DNA of 64,000 bases from Kiloniella sp. EL199 (GTDB lineage Bacteria; Pseudomonadota; Alphaproteobacteria; Kiloniellales; Kiloniellaceae), in assembly GCF_900313065.1 (NCBI RefSeq), contig NZ_OMPU01000015.1, forward strand, positions 49-64,048, given 5' to 3'. Shown in pieces: positions 28,241 to 36,648 of this stretch (within the stretch, counting starts at the first letter, position 1; each line of letters opens with the position of its first letter). Position numbers and translations under genes: made by a program. The notes under the pieces are model-generated. The model saw only the letters and a list, made by a program, of their open reading frames with translations. It did not search any database and had not been told where the DNA came from.

Positions 28241-29035
28241 TTATGACGTTGTTCTCGGGATATACTCTTTCTCTTCGGCGCGATAGGTCAATATTTCGTA
28301 CCCTGTATCCGTAACCAGTATTGTGTGTTCACATTGGGCTGATAAGCGCCTGTCTTTTGTTGATACGGTCCAGCCGTCTGGATGTTGTCTTATGTCAGCT
28401 TTTCCCTGATTGATCATTGGTTCAATTGTAAAGGTCATACCTTCTTTGAGGACGAGGCCTTCATCAGGTTTTCCGTAATGTCTTACCTCTGGTGGCTCAT
28501 GCATCTTTGAGCCAATACCGTGACCACAAAATTCTCGAACAACGGAATAGCCGTTTTTTTCGGCGAGAGACTGAATGGTAAAACCAATGTCCCCAAGAGT
28601 ATTTCCGGGTTTTACGACTTTTATGGCCTGATATAAGCATTCTTGCGTGATATCGGTTAGTTTTTGTGCGTGGGGCTGGATCTTGCCAATCGAAAACATC
28701 TTGCTGCTATCACCGTAATAACCATCTTTTAAAACGGTTAAATCGATGTTGACAATATCACCTTTTTTGAGCTTCGTAGATTTTGATGGTACACCGTGGC
28801 ATATAACATGATTAACGGAAGTATTGACCGCAAAGGGATAGTCGTATTGCCCCTTGCTGCCCGGTATGGCGTTTAATTGATGTTGGATGAAATGGTCGCA
28901 AAAATTATTGATCTCCATCGTGGAGATACCCGGCGCGATGATATATTTAACTTCTTCAAGCACTTTAGCCGTAAGTGCGCCAGCAACACGCATCTTATCA
29001 ATTGCTGTTGTCGTCTTGATAACTGGTTGTTGCAT
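28241..29035 (-). CDS. map: Type I methionine aminopeptidase
   Basis: This 264-residue enzyme has the five dinuclear-metal ligands in order: Asp in VNIDLTVLKDG, Asp in YYGDSSKMF, His in FCGHGIGSKMHEPP, Glu in FTIEPMI and Glu in QCEHTILV. It removes the initiator Met from nascent proteins. The start codon overlaps the stop of the upstream ParD-like gene (TGATG), so translation should be coupled. Such an extra, ParD-linked Map may be an accessory copy; the housekeeping copy could be elsewhere. Confidence 0.95.
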   Translation of the reverse strand: MQQPVIKTTTAIDKMRVAGALTAKVLEEVKYIIAPGISTMEINNFCDHFIQHQLNAIPGSKGQYDYPFAVNTSVNHVICHGVPSKSTKLKKGDIVNIDLTVLKDGYYGDSSKMFSIGKIQPHAQKLTDITQECLYQAIKVVKPGNTLGDIGFTIQSLAEKNGYSVVREFCGHGIGSKMHEPPEVRHYGKPDEGLVLKEGMTFTIEPMINQGKADIRQHPDGWTVSTKDRRLSAQCEHTILVTDTGYEILTYRAEEKEYIPRTTS

Positions 29036-29292
29036 CAGCTGACAGTACCTGTACTGGCTTGGCTTCTTCGGGCTTTAACTTCAGGCGCATTCTGATTTTC
29101 AGGTTGGTTGGATTGTTCTGCTTCTTTGAGAAGTAAAGAAAGGATTTCACCGTAATTAAATCCGGGATTTCTTTCTGCAAGCATGCCAACTTTCATCCAA
29201 TGTTCTGCCTGAGCATTGATTGATCTGGTCATGGCTTTACTGGCGACACGAATGTTTTCGTGTATTTCGCTCGAGACCTTTACAATTCCCAT
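29035..29292 (-). CDS. ParD-like ribbon-helix-helix protein
   Basis: This 85-residue protein matches the ParD-like family: a short beta strand (GIVKVSSEIHENIRVASKAM), then SINAQAEHWMKVGMLAERNP and the NYGEILSLLL helix. The tail is Asn/Glu/Ala-rich. These proteins resemble antitoxins, but here the downstream, translationally coupled gene is a methionine aminopeptidase and no RelE/ParE-type toxin is present. It may autoregulate the pair. Confidence 0.85.
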   Translation of the reverse strand: MGIVKVSSEIHENIRVASKAMTRSINAQAEHWMKVGMLAERNPGFNYGEILSLLLKEAEQSNQPENQNAPEVKARRSQASTGTVS

Positions 29293-29370
29293 TTAACGAA
29301 TCCATATATGTTTTGTATATGAATTGTATGTATTTTGTGTGGTAAAATTTCAAGTTATTTTTAAATCGAA

Positions 29371-30603
29371 TTAAGGAGTTGGGTTTCTTATAGTTAACTT
29401 GTCCTGTACAACAATCTTGTTCTCCAGTGTTTTATGAACAGGGCATTTCCCGGCAATTTGCAACAAGCGCTGACGCTGGTCGTCTGTAAGCTTTTCCCCT
29501 ACGAGGGTGATGTTACGGGAAATGACGTCGATTTGCTGTCCTGATTGTTCGCAATCCGCGCTATCCTGACAATGTTCCCTTGTGTGAGATAGTTCAACAT
29601 CCAGATCTTCAAGCGGCCATTGTTTGTGATTGGCGTACATACGGATTGTCATGGATGTGCAGGCACCAAGTGCAGCTAATAACATTTCGTACGGGTCTGG
29701 TCCTTGATTACCACCGCCCATCGTCAAGGGTTCATCCGCAAGCCAATCGTGATGATCTGTTTTTATATGCCTCAAAAAAGCTTTGTTTTCTTCTTTGACG
29801 ATCACATGTCCTTTTTCTGGTGTCGGTAAATTTTTCTGGGGGGAGGAGGATACATAGCGATCTACCCAGGCGGCAATTGTGTGGCCAACATAGGTGGCAT
29901 CGGCAGCATCGGTTAATAGGTGGTCGGCTTGATCTAGAGAGATAAAACTTCTGGGGTGTTTGGCAGCTGTAAAAATCTTGCTGGCTTCATCAATGCTTAC
30001 TGTTGTGTCCCGTGGTGAATGGAAAACCAGTAATGCTTTTCCCAGATTACCGATGTGTTCTTTCATGTTGTGGTTTGATATGTCGGTCAGGAACTGCTTG
30101 GTTATGTTAAAAGTTCTAGTCCCCAGTTGGACAGGGGCGATCCCTTCTTTCTCAATTTTTTCGACCTGATCAGAAAAAAGGTGGCTTACATGTTCCGGAT
30201 CACTTGGTGCGCCGATAGTGATTACGGCTTCGGCTTCGGGAATATCTCTTGCCGCGGCGAGAACTGCGGCACCGCCAAGGCTATGGCCAATCAACAGGCT
30301 GGGTGCTTGATACTGCTCTTTCAGTAATTTGGATGCAGCGATTAAATCGGTAACATTGGATGAGAAGTTTGTGTTGCCAAAATCGCCGTTGCTTCCACCA
30401 AGTCCTGTAAAGTCAAAGCGTAATACAGCAAATCCCTTTTCTACCAGACTGCGGCTGATCCGTGTTGCTGCAGGGATGTCTTTTCCGCAGGAAAAACAGT
30501 GTGCAAAGAGAGCATATCCTAACGGTTTTTGATTGGGTAACTCCAAGGCACCTGATAATTCGCTTCCTTGAGGATTTTCAAATGTAAGCTTGATGCGCTG
30601 CAT
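29371..30603 (-). CDS. Bifunctional alpha/beta hydrolase / OsmC family protein
   Basis: This 410-residue fusion has an N-terminal alpha/beta hydrolase (about 1-250; nucleophile elbow LLIGHSLGGAAV, HFSCG-type oxyanion region, DQADHLLTD carrying the His) and a C-terminal OsmC-like domain (about 270-410) with the two peroxidatic-type cysteines in GACTSMTIRMYA and GKCPVHKTL. OsmC proteins reduce organic hydroperoxides. The hydrolase partner may release the lipid or ester substrate. It is monocistronic. Confidence 0.92.
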   Translation of the reverse strand: MQRIKLTFENPQGSELSGALELPNQKPLGYALFAHCFSCGKDIPAATRISRSLVEKGFAVLRFDFTGLGGSNGDFGNTNFSSNVTDLIAASKLLKEQYQAPSLLIGHSLGGAAVLAAARDIPEAEAVITIGAPSDPEHVSHLFSDQVEKIEKEGIAPVQLGTRTFNITKQFLTDISNHNMKEHIGNLGKALLVFHSPRDTTVSIDEASKIFTAAKHPRSFISLDQADHLLTDAADATYVGHTIAAWVDRYVSSSPQKNLPTPEKGHVIVKEENKAFLRHIKTDHHDWLADEPLTMGGGNQGPDPYEMLLAALGACTSMTIRMYANHKQWPLEDLDVELSHTREHCQDSADCEQSGQQIDVISRNITLVGEKLTDDQRQRLLQIAGKCPVHKTLENKIVVQDKLTIRNPTP

Positions 30604-30823
30604 AAATTTATCCGCTGGGTTGTTGGGGGCTGGAATGCAATACTAACACGCCTATAGAAAATTAAGGTGTAAGGTTTTAGTGGACAGCTGTGATGAATGA
30701 TGTGATCGATATCTTGATTGAAAAAAATAATCGGAAAGCGATTATGGTTCTTGTTTGACGGGGCTTTAGTTCTTACCTTAGGGAAGAAATCTGAATTCTT
30801 TAAATGTAAATGCTGAGGTCCTT

Positions 30824-31603
30824 ATGTTAGCTGTCGTTTCTCCTGCAAAAAAATTAGATGAGAGTGCTGCTAAAATTGATTTTCTGACATCTCAGCCTGT
30901 ATTCGAAAACCAAATCAAAGATCTCCTTTCGGTGACGAAAGACTTAACCCGTGCAGATCTTAGAAACCTGATGGGTATAAGTGAAAATCTGGCAGATCTA
31001 AATTATCAACGTTATCGGAGTTTTTCTTTTCCCTTTACCCGGGATAACGCCAAAGTTGCTGTTGATACCTTTAAGGGGGATACTTATGTCGGTCTTGATG
31101 CCGAAACTCTGAACGAAGATGAATTAAGGTATGCCCAAGATCATCTTCGTATTCTTTCTGGTCTTTATGGATTGCTACGTCCGCTTGATTTAATGCAGCC
31201 GTACCGTTTGGAGATGGGCACAAAGCTGGGTAATCCTCATGGTGAAGATCTCTATGACTTCTGGGGAGATCAAATCAGCAAAGAATTGAATACTCAGCTT
31301 GCCGAACACAGCGATAGAATATTGGTAAATGTTGCCTCTAATGAATATTTCAGAGCTGTTCAGACAGATAAATTGGAAGGTACGGTGATTACCCCTGTCT
31401 TTAAAGAAATTAAGGATGGTGTTACAAAGATCATCAGTTTTTCAGCAAAGCGTGCTCGAGGCATGATGGCACGATTTATTATGCAAGAACGGATTGATAA
31501 AGCTGAGGGGTTAAAAGATTTTACTGCAGGAGGGTATTCTTACCGATCTGATCTTTCGGTTGAGTCAGAGTTTGTGTTTACCCGTGAGCATGGCAAAGCC
31601 TAG
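30824..31603 (+). CDS. yaaA: Peroxide stress protein YaaA
   Basis: This 259-residue protein has the family's start (MLAVVSPAKKLDE) and conserved blocks (LSGLYGLLRPLDLMQPYRLEMG, LVNVASNEYF, FTAGGYSYR). In E. coli YaaA limits free iron and damage during peroxide stress and binds DNA. It is monocistronic and convergent with a small ORF. Its nearness to the OsmC fusion is consistent with an oxidative-stress theme. Confidence 0.95.
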   Translation: MLAVVSPAKKLDESAAKIDFLTSQPVFENQIKDLLSVTKDLTRADLRNLMGISENLADLNYQRYRSFSFPFTRDNAKVAVDTFKGDTYVGLDAETLNEDELRYAQDHLRILSGLYGLLRPLDLMQPYRLEMGTKLGNPHGEDLYDFWGDQISKELNTQLAEHSDRILVNVASNEYFRAVQTDKLEGTVITPVFKEIKDGVTKIISFSAKRARGMMARFIMQERIDKAEGLKDFTAGGYSYRSDLSVESEFVFTREHGKA

Positions 31604-31611
31604 AGGGCGTA

Positions 31612-31791
31612 TTAGTGCGCCGTGTGTAGTGCTTCAACTTGCTGTTTAATTACCTTCAAAGCACCATTAAAACCGTGTTTTTCAAGCTGGTAGGCAATAA
31701 CACCACCATAGGCTCTTTTGCTTATACCAAAAGTTTGATGGGTGATATTATCCTCAGCAAGACGGGTTTCCAGTTGTTCAGTTGTAGGCAT
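31612..31791 (-). CDS. Small hypothetical protein (59 residues)
   Basis: An open frame of 59 codons starts at an ATG (31791) preceded by aggaggcaaaaggaa, a strong ribosome site. It encodes a soluble, helix-prone peptide starting MPTTEQLETRLAEDN and ending in EALHTAH, with a central GISKRAYGGVIAYQLEKHGF segment. The strong ribosome site, the balanced composition and the 8-bp spacing to the convergent yaaA support a real gene. I do not recognise a family. Confidence 0.62.
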   Translation of the reverse strand: MPTTEQLETRLAEDNITHQTFGISKRAYGGVIAYQLEKHGFNGALKVIKQQVEALHTAH

Positions 31792-32080
31792 TTCCTTTTG
31801 CCTCCTCTATCTCGTCTCGAACAATGATAGTTCGAAGCGAAAATATTGATGTCTTGCCTGTGACATTTTTCTGTTCATACGTGGATTATACAGTACTAAA
31901 TAGTTAATGAAAAGTTAATTTCTTAACTTTTGTTAATGTTTATGTTTGAAATGTGTCTGAAAAATCAACCTGAAGGAACAATTTTAAGGTTAAATTGATT
32001 TTTGGTTATGATTTTTTGAAACATGATGAGGTGAACGGGCGAATGAAATTCGCTCCTTGGTCTATTTATATATTAGAAGG

Positions 32081-34096
32081 TTATCGCCTTCGCCTTCTTC
32101 TACGTCCACCTTCGGCAGAACCTTCTGCGGCAAGGGCCCCGACTTTGCGCTCAGGAAGGTTGACGACTTTTGCTAGGTTAACAAATTCGTCAATGGTATT
32201 GGGTATCCCCATGGCATTGACAAAGTGTTCCTGGAATTTTGGTTCGACTGCCGTTTCAATTTTTTCAACGCGACCAACTACATCTTCAATCTCTTTGCGG
32301 GCAGCCTTGTTGAGCAGGGCGATACGCGCCCCTGTTCCAGCAGCATTCCCGGCTGACTTTACACGCTCTAAATCACAGTCAGGTATCAAGCCAATTACCA
32401 TGGCGTACTTAACATCAATATGGCTGCCAAAAGCACCGGCAAGCTGAATGCGGTCGATGGTTTTCACACCCAGTTTCTCCATGAGCAATTTGACCCCGGC
32501 ATAGAGGGCAGCCTTAGCTAATTGAATTGCCCTGACATCTGTCTGGGTGACAGTAATCAGTGGTTCGTTCTCACTGACTACATAGTCGTAAGTCTTGCCA
32601 TTAAACTTTACGCGGGGAGACTTTTCGGACAGTGATCCATCAATAATACCATCTGTTTGAATAATACCCGCCAGAAACATCTCGCCAATAGCTTCGATAA
32701 TGCCAGAGCCACAGATGCCTGTCACACCGGTTGATTTAGTTTGTTCGGCAAAACCTTCTGCATCAGACCAGAGATCACAGCCTATCACTCTATACCTTGG
32801 CTCTAGCGTTTCCGGATCAATCCGAATACGTTCGATGGCACCCGGTGCAGCCCTTTGTCCACTTGTAATTTGTGCTCCTTCAAAAGCCGGTCCCGTCGGA
32901 GAGGAACAGGCAAGCAACCTGTCCTCATTGCCAAGAACAATCTCGGCATTGGTACCAACATCACAGATCAGCGTCACTTCGTCCTGAAGATGAGGGCCTT
33001 CGGAGAGAATAACACCGGCTGTATCTGCACCGACATGGCCTGCAATACAGGGAAGAACATAAACACGACCATCCGGGCTTATGTTAAGTCCAAGTTCGCT
33101 GGCATAGAGATCAATGGATGAATTCAATGTAAGGGCAAAAGGTGCCCCGCCTAGTTCTGTTGGATCGATGCCGAGCAAGAGGTGATGCATCACTGGGTTG
33201 CCCACAAAAGTCATGCTGAGAATATCTGAACGCTCAATTTTACCTTCGTCTGCGACAACGCCTATAATAGTGTCCAGAGCTTCACGAACTGCAACTGTCA
33301 TTTCTTTGTCGCCACCGGGGTTCATCATAACGTAGGAAACACGGCTCATAAGGTCTTCCCCGAAACGAATTTGAGGGTTCATAATACCGGATGAGGCTGT
33401 TACTTCACCTGTTTGGAGGTCACACAAGTGTGCAGCAACTGTAGTGGATCCCAAATCTACGGCAATGCCAAAAGCATTTTCCTTATAACCGGACCAAACC
33501 GCGATAATGGTTTTCTTGTTTTCAACCGCAACCGTTACCTGCCACTTTCCTTTTCTTAAAATAGGCTGCAACGTCTGTAGGGTTCGTAAGTCACAGTGCA
33601 ACCCCTTGAGACCCCATTGTGCTTCAAGCGCATCTTGCAAGCGTTCCAGGTCACCAGATGGATGATGCATGTCTGGCTCTGCAACTTCGATATAATGCAG
33701 ACGAATAGGCGGATCTATTTCGATTTCACGAACATCAGCACGCTTGCGTACGACCTGTTTATGGACTTGGCTTTCAGCAGGAACATCAATCAGAAGATCG
33801 CCTTCGATCATGGCCTGACAAGATAAACGACGTCCTTCTTTCATGCCTTTTTTACTGGCATATCGCTCTTCAACGCTGGAAAAGCCTGTCATGTTGGAGC
33901 AGGAGCTGACGATTTTGTGTTTCGCGAATTCACCTTCTCCGGCTTCGACTTGACAGCGTCCGCAGATACCTCGACCGCCACAAACTGAATCAATATCTAC
34001 ACCAAGGCTCCGTGCAGCTGTCAAAACAGGTGTCCCGATCGGAAAATCCCCGCGCCGACCAGAAGGGGTAAATACGATATGTGCATTCTTAGCCAC
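32081..34096 (-). CDS. ASKHA-domain [2Fe-2S] protein, RACo-like activator of corrinoid methyltransferase
   Basis: Using the GTG at 34096 (gaggagag 5 bp upstream; an earlier in-frame ATG at 34156 lacks this) gives 671 residues. The N-terminal plant-type ferredoxin domain has C39, C45, C48 and C93 as [2Fe-2S] ligands. The large C-terminal half is the DUF4445/ASKHA fold with AVDLGSTTVAAHLCDL, DVGTNAEIVLG and GICGSGIIEAIGE. Relatives such as RACo and RamA reduce Co(II) corrinoid back to Co(I) with ATP. The last seven codons encode consecutive arginines. It is the last gene of the corrinoid cluster, separated from the others by a terminator, so it may have its own promoter. Confidence 0.9.
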   Translation of the reverse strand: MAKNAHIVFTPSGRRGDFPIGTPVLTAARSLGVDIDSVCGGRGICGRCQVEAGEGEFAKHKIVSSCSNMTGFSSVEERYASKKGMKEGRRLSCQAMIEGDLLIDVPAESQVHKQVVRKRADVREIEIDPPIRLHYIEVAEPDMHHPSGDLERLQDALEAQWGLKGLHCDLRTLQTLQPILRKGKWQVTVAVENKKTIIAVWSGYKENAFGIAVDLGSTTVAAHLCDLQTGEVTASSGIMNPQIRFGEDLMSRVSYVMMNPGGDKEMTVAVREALDTIIGVVADEGKIERSDILSMTFVGNPVMHHLLLGIDPTELGGAPFALTLNSSIDLYASELGLNISPDGRVYVLPCIAGHVGADTAGVILSEGPHLQDEVTLICDVGTNAEIVLGNEDRLLACSSPTGPAFEGAQITSGQRAAPGAIERIRIDPETLEPRYRVIGCDLWSDAEGFAEQTKSTGVTGICGSGIIEAIGEMFLAGIIQTDGIIDGSLSEKSPRVKFNGKTYDYVVSENEPLITVTQTDVRAIQLAKAALYAGVKLLMEKLGVKTIDRIQLAGAFGSHIDVKYAMVIGLIPDCDLERVKSAGNAAGTGARIALLNKAARKEIEDVVGRVEKIETAVEPKFQEHFVNAMGIPNTIDEFVNLAKVVNLPERKVGALAAEGSAEGGRRRRRRR

Positions 34097-34241
34097 GGAT
34101 CTCTCCTCGTACCTTTGCCCCTTGTTAGTATTATTGTACGTGTTGGCATATGACACGTGGGGCTATACTTCTACTGTAGTGTTTTTGTTGGAAATCGGGA
34201 AAATTATATCCGATACCAAAGAAAATTGTCTTATTAAGATA

Positions 34242-34280
34242 AAAAGGCCCTCTTCGAAAATGGCATGAAGAGAGCCTTTT
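34242..34280 (-). terminator. Terminator inside the corrinoid cluster
   Basis: An imperfect long hairpin (34242-34255 with 34267-34280) ends in a T-run on the minus strand, 28 bp after the methyl-THF methyltransferase stop. It should reduce read-through into the activator gene. Confidence 0.75.
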
Positions 34281-34307
34281 ATAACTACCAATTTTTGTAT
34301 GGAGTTA

Positions 34308-35210
34308 TCAGGCCCGTCTGCGTCTGCTACGACGTTCGCCACGTGCGCCGGCCTGACCTTCCGGGGCTGGCTCACGGTACTTGCCGATCCACTTCAGGCA
34401 GTCCTGATCTTTTGCAAGCAAAACGTCAGAAGCACGGATCCCGGCCAGCTCTTCTTCGTGCAGCGGGTTCATGATCGCAGATGTCATACCTGCGGCGGCT
34501 GCCATAGCAAGGAAGTGTGCGTTCATGGCATGACGGTTTGGCAAGCCGAAAGAAATGTTGGATGCGCCACAGGTTGTGTTAACACCAAGTTCTGTTTTCA
34601 GACGGTGAAGCAGGGCAAAGACCTGTTTTCCGGCTGTACCCATGGCACCAATGGGCATAACCAGTGGATCAACGACAACACGGTCACGGGAAATGCCGTG
34701 ATCAGCAGCACGCTCAACAATCTTCTTGGCAACTTCGTAACGAACGTTCGGATCTTCAGAGATACCGGTTTCATCGTTCGAAATAGCAACAACAGCCGCG
34801 TCATACTGCTTTACCAGTGGAAGAACACGCTCAAGAGATTCATCTTCACCGGTCACAGAGTTAACAAGTGCACGACCTTTATAAACCTTCAGACCTGCTT
34901 CCAGTGCATCGATAATAGAAGAGTCAATGCACAGGGGAAGATCTGTCAGGCCTTGAACCAGCTGAATGGTTTCTGCAAGGATCTTCGGCTCATCCGCCAG
35001 AGGAATACCTGCGTTGACGTCGAGCATGTGTGCGCCAGCGGCAACCTGTGCCAGACAGTCGGATTCCACACGGCAGTAATCACCATTGGCCATTTCTTCC
35101 GCAAGTTTTTTACGGCCTGTCGGGTTGATCCGCTCACCAATAATACAGAAAGGATCATCAAAACCAATCGCGATCTCTTTGGTCGCGGAACTAACGATCG
35201 TACGGGTCAT
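34308..35210 (-). CDS. Methyltetrahydrofolate:corrinoid methyltransferase (MtgA/AcsE-like)
   Basis: This 300-residue pterin-binding TIM barrel of the DHPS/MeTr family has IGERINPTGRKKLAEE, HMLDVNAGIPLADEP, LCIDSSIIDALEAGL and NSVTGEDE, the blocks that bind the pterin and the methyl group. It would move the methyl group from the corrinoid protein to THF, or in reverse. The C-terminal tail is Arg-rich (ERRSRRRRA), beyond the normal end of the barrel. It lies 150 bp downstream of the MetF-like gene on the same strand. Confidence 0.9.
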   Translation of the reverse strand: MTRTIVSSATKEIAIGFDDPFCIIGERINPTGRKKLAEEMANGDYCRVESDCLAQVAAGAHMLDVNAGIPLADEPKILAETIQLVQGLTDLPLCIDSSIIDALEAGLKVYKGRALVNSVTGEDESLERVLPLVKQYDAAVVAISNDETGISEDPNVRYEVAKKIVERAADHGISRDRVVVDPLVMPIGAMGTAGKQVFALLHRLKTELGVNTTCGASNISFGLPNRHAMNAHFLAMAAAAGMTSAIMNPLHEEELAGIRASDVLLAKDQDCLKWIGKYREPAPEGQAGARGERRSRRRRA

Positions 35211-35360
35211 ATCGGTGTGTCTCCGGTAATGTAGCGTTTTATAGACTGGGCCATATGTTCTAAATTTGTATAGGACTTATATCAGAATTGCTTCTGCCGA
35301 ATAGTCCTTTCAGGTAGCTATTCGGCTATAGAAGCGACAAAATTGCGAATTTTGTCGATA

Positions 35361-36287
35361 TTATCCGATATCACGGTTTACTTTGAAGCCTTTGCCTTTG
35401 GGATCAACGATGAAATCGCCGTCCGTAACAGCATAGCTCCAGGCGGCGGATTTTTTCATCCCGCCCAATGGGTACATATGAACTTTTTTAATGCCGCAGT
35501 TTGGATCTTCAGCGTAATAGCGGGCCAGATCCATAACCAGTTTGTCCGGTGCGTTGACAGTCATCAGTTTTGCGATGTTCTTGGCCTGTCGGGTCAGAAC
35601 ACGCATGGAAGAGCCAATACCGCAGGCTTTTGCATGGTTCATAAGTGTTTTGATTGTTGCAAGTCCGGGCACACCAAGGTGGATTGGAAGCTTGTTGCCT
35701 TCGGCCTGAATCTTTTTGTCCCAAGCTATGATCGGTTCGGCCTCAAAGCAAAACTGCGTTGCGATGTACATATAGGCATCGGTTTGCTCTTTGAAAGTAT
35801 TTTTCCAGGCAATAGCTTCGCGCAGGCCAGCTTCGCTGATATCCGGGCTTCCTTCCGGATGACCTGCCACACCAATTGATTTGATACCGTATTTGTCAAA
35901 AAGGCCAGTTTCCATCAATTGCATGGAGCTTTCGAATTCGCCCAGTGGCTTGTCAACGGCACCACCCAGTGCAACAGCATGTTTAATGCCAACTTCGCCC
36001 TGCAGGGTTTTGAGGTATTCTTCAAAATCACTATGCGAGCGAATAGAGCGTGCAGCAAAGTGTGGAAGAGGGACAAAACCTTCATCTTTGAGACGTTTTG
36101 ATGTTGAAACTGTATCCGCAAAATCAGAGCCAGGCAGAAAGGTCACAGCTATTTCTGTGCCAGGGCGAAGATGCACACGATAATCGGGTGTCTTAGCCGC
36201 GGATCCCGGTGTTGTTTCAATTGTAAAACCAGTCATGAAGTCGATGATCTGTTGTTTGACGACTTCTGGATTGAACTCTGTACTCAT
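35361..36287 (-). CDS. Methylenetetrahydrofolate reductase-like protein
   Basis: This 308-residue MetF-fold protein has HFAARSIRSHSDFEEYL, IGVAGHPEGSPDI and ATQFCFEAEPIIAWDKKI, conserved folate and FAD contact regions. The sequence is divergent from the housekeeping MetF: it starts with a non-canonical N-terminus and has PLGGMKKSAAWSYAV near the end. Sandwiched in the corrinoid operon, it most likely oxidises methyl-THF to methylene-THF, the reverse of the biosynthetic direction. The direction is inference. The 45-bp gap to the PF13769-type gene upstream supports one transcript. Confidence 0.88.
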   Translation of the reverse strand: MSTEFNPEVVKQQIIDFMTGFTIETTPGSAAKTPDYRVHLRPGTEIAVTFLPGSDFADTVSTSKRLKDEGFVPLPHFAARSIRSHSDFEEYLKTLQGEVGIKHAVALGGAVDKPLGEFESSMQLMETGLFDKYGIKSIGVAGHPEGSPDISEAGLREAIAWKNTFKEQTDAYMYIATQFCFEAEPIIAWDKKIQAEGNKLPIHLGVPGLATIKTLMNHAKACGIGSSMRVLTRQAKNIAKLMTVNAPDKLVMDLARYYAEDPNCGIKKVHMYPLGGMKKSAAWSYAVTDGDFIVDPKGKGFKVNRDIG

Positions 36288-36332
36288 CTCATTAAACCTA
36301 AATGGGCGTTAGTCTTTAGCTTAACTGGTGAC

Positions 36333-36638
36333 TTAACTATCGTTGGAAAGGCCACCGTTTTGAACGAGGGCGTCTAATTTTTCGTCGGTGTATTCATTTT
36401 CGATCTGTGTTGCCATGGCTTGAGCTTCGGCATCCAGATCATCCCCGCAGTCTGTGGGAACACTTCTGCGCCAGTGTTCCAAATATGAATCACTGTCTTT
36501 TAGTTTGGCTTTCATTGCGGCGCGGTCGATTGCCTTTTCAAAGCGTTCGTGTAACTGAACCTTTGCGTTTTTACGACCTGCTTTAACGATAATTTGCGCA
36601 GGGATATCCCGCCAATAAACAAGTGTTAACTTGGCCAA
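36333..36638 (-). CDS. PF13769-type 'virulence factor' small protein
   Basis: This 101-residue protein begins AKLTLVYWRDIPAQIIVK, the signature of a small conserved family annotated only as 'virulence factor'. No membrane segment or catalytic motif is visible; the C-terminal half is acidic. It lies 10 bp after the DUF1638 gene, so the two are probably co-translated. Its fixed place with methyl-THF and corrinoid genes argues for a metabolic accessory role, not virulence. Confidence 0.8.
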   Translation of the reverse strand: MAKLTLVYWRDIPAQIIVKAGRKNAKVQLHERFEKAIDRAAMKAKLKDSDSYLEHWRRSVPTDCGDDLDAEAQAMATQIENEYTDEKLDALVQNGGLSNDS

Positions 36639-36648
36639 TGTAAATCTC

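Noticed and set aside
29035-29292. Complete type II toxin-antitoxin module
   Set aside because: The ParD-like protein is present but the coupled gene is a methionine aminopeptidase with all metal ligands, not a RelE/ParE toxin.
34299-35234. A 311-codon open frame on the plus strand
   Set aside because: It lies entirely antisense to the methyl-THF methyltransferase gene, has no ribosome site and a Cys/Asn-rich composition typical of a shadow frame.
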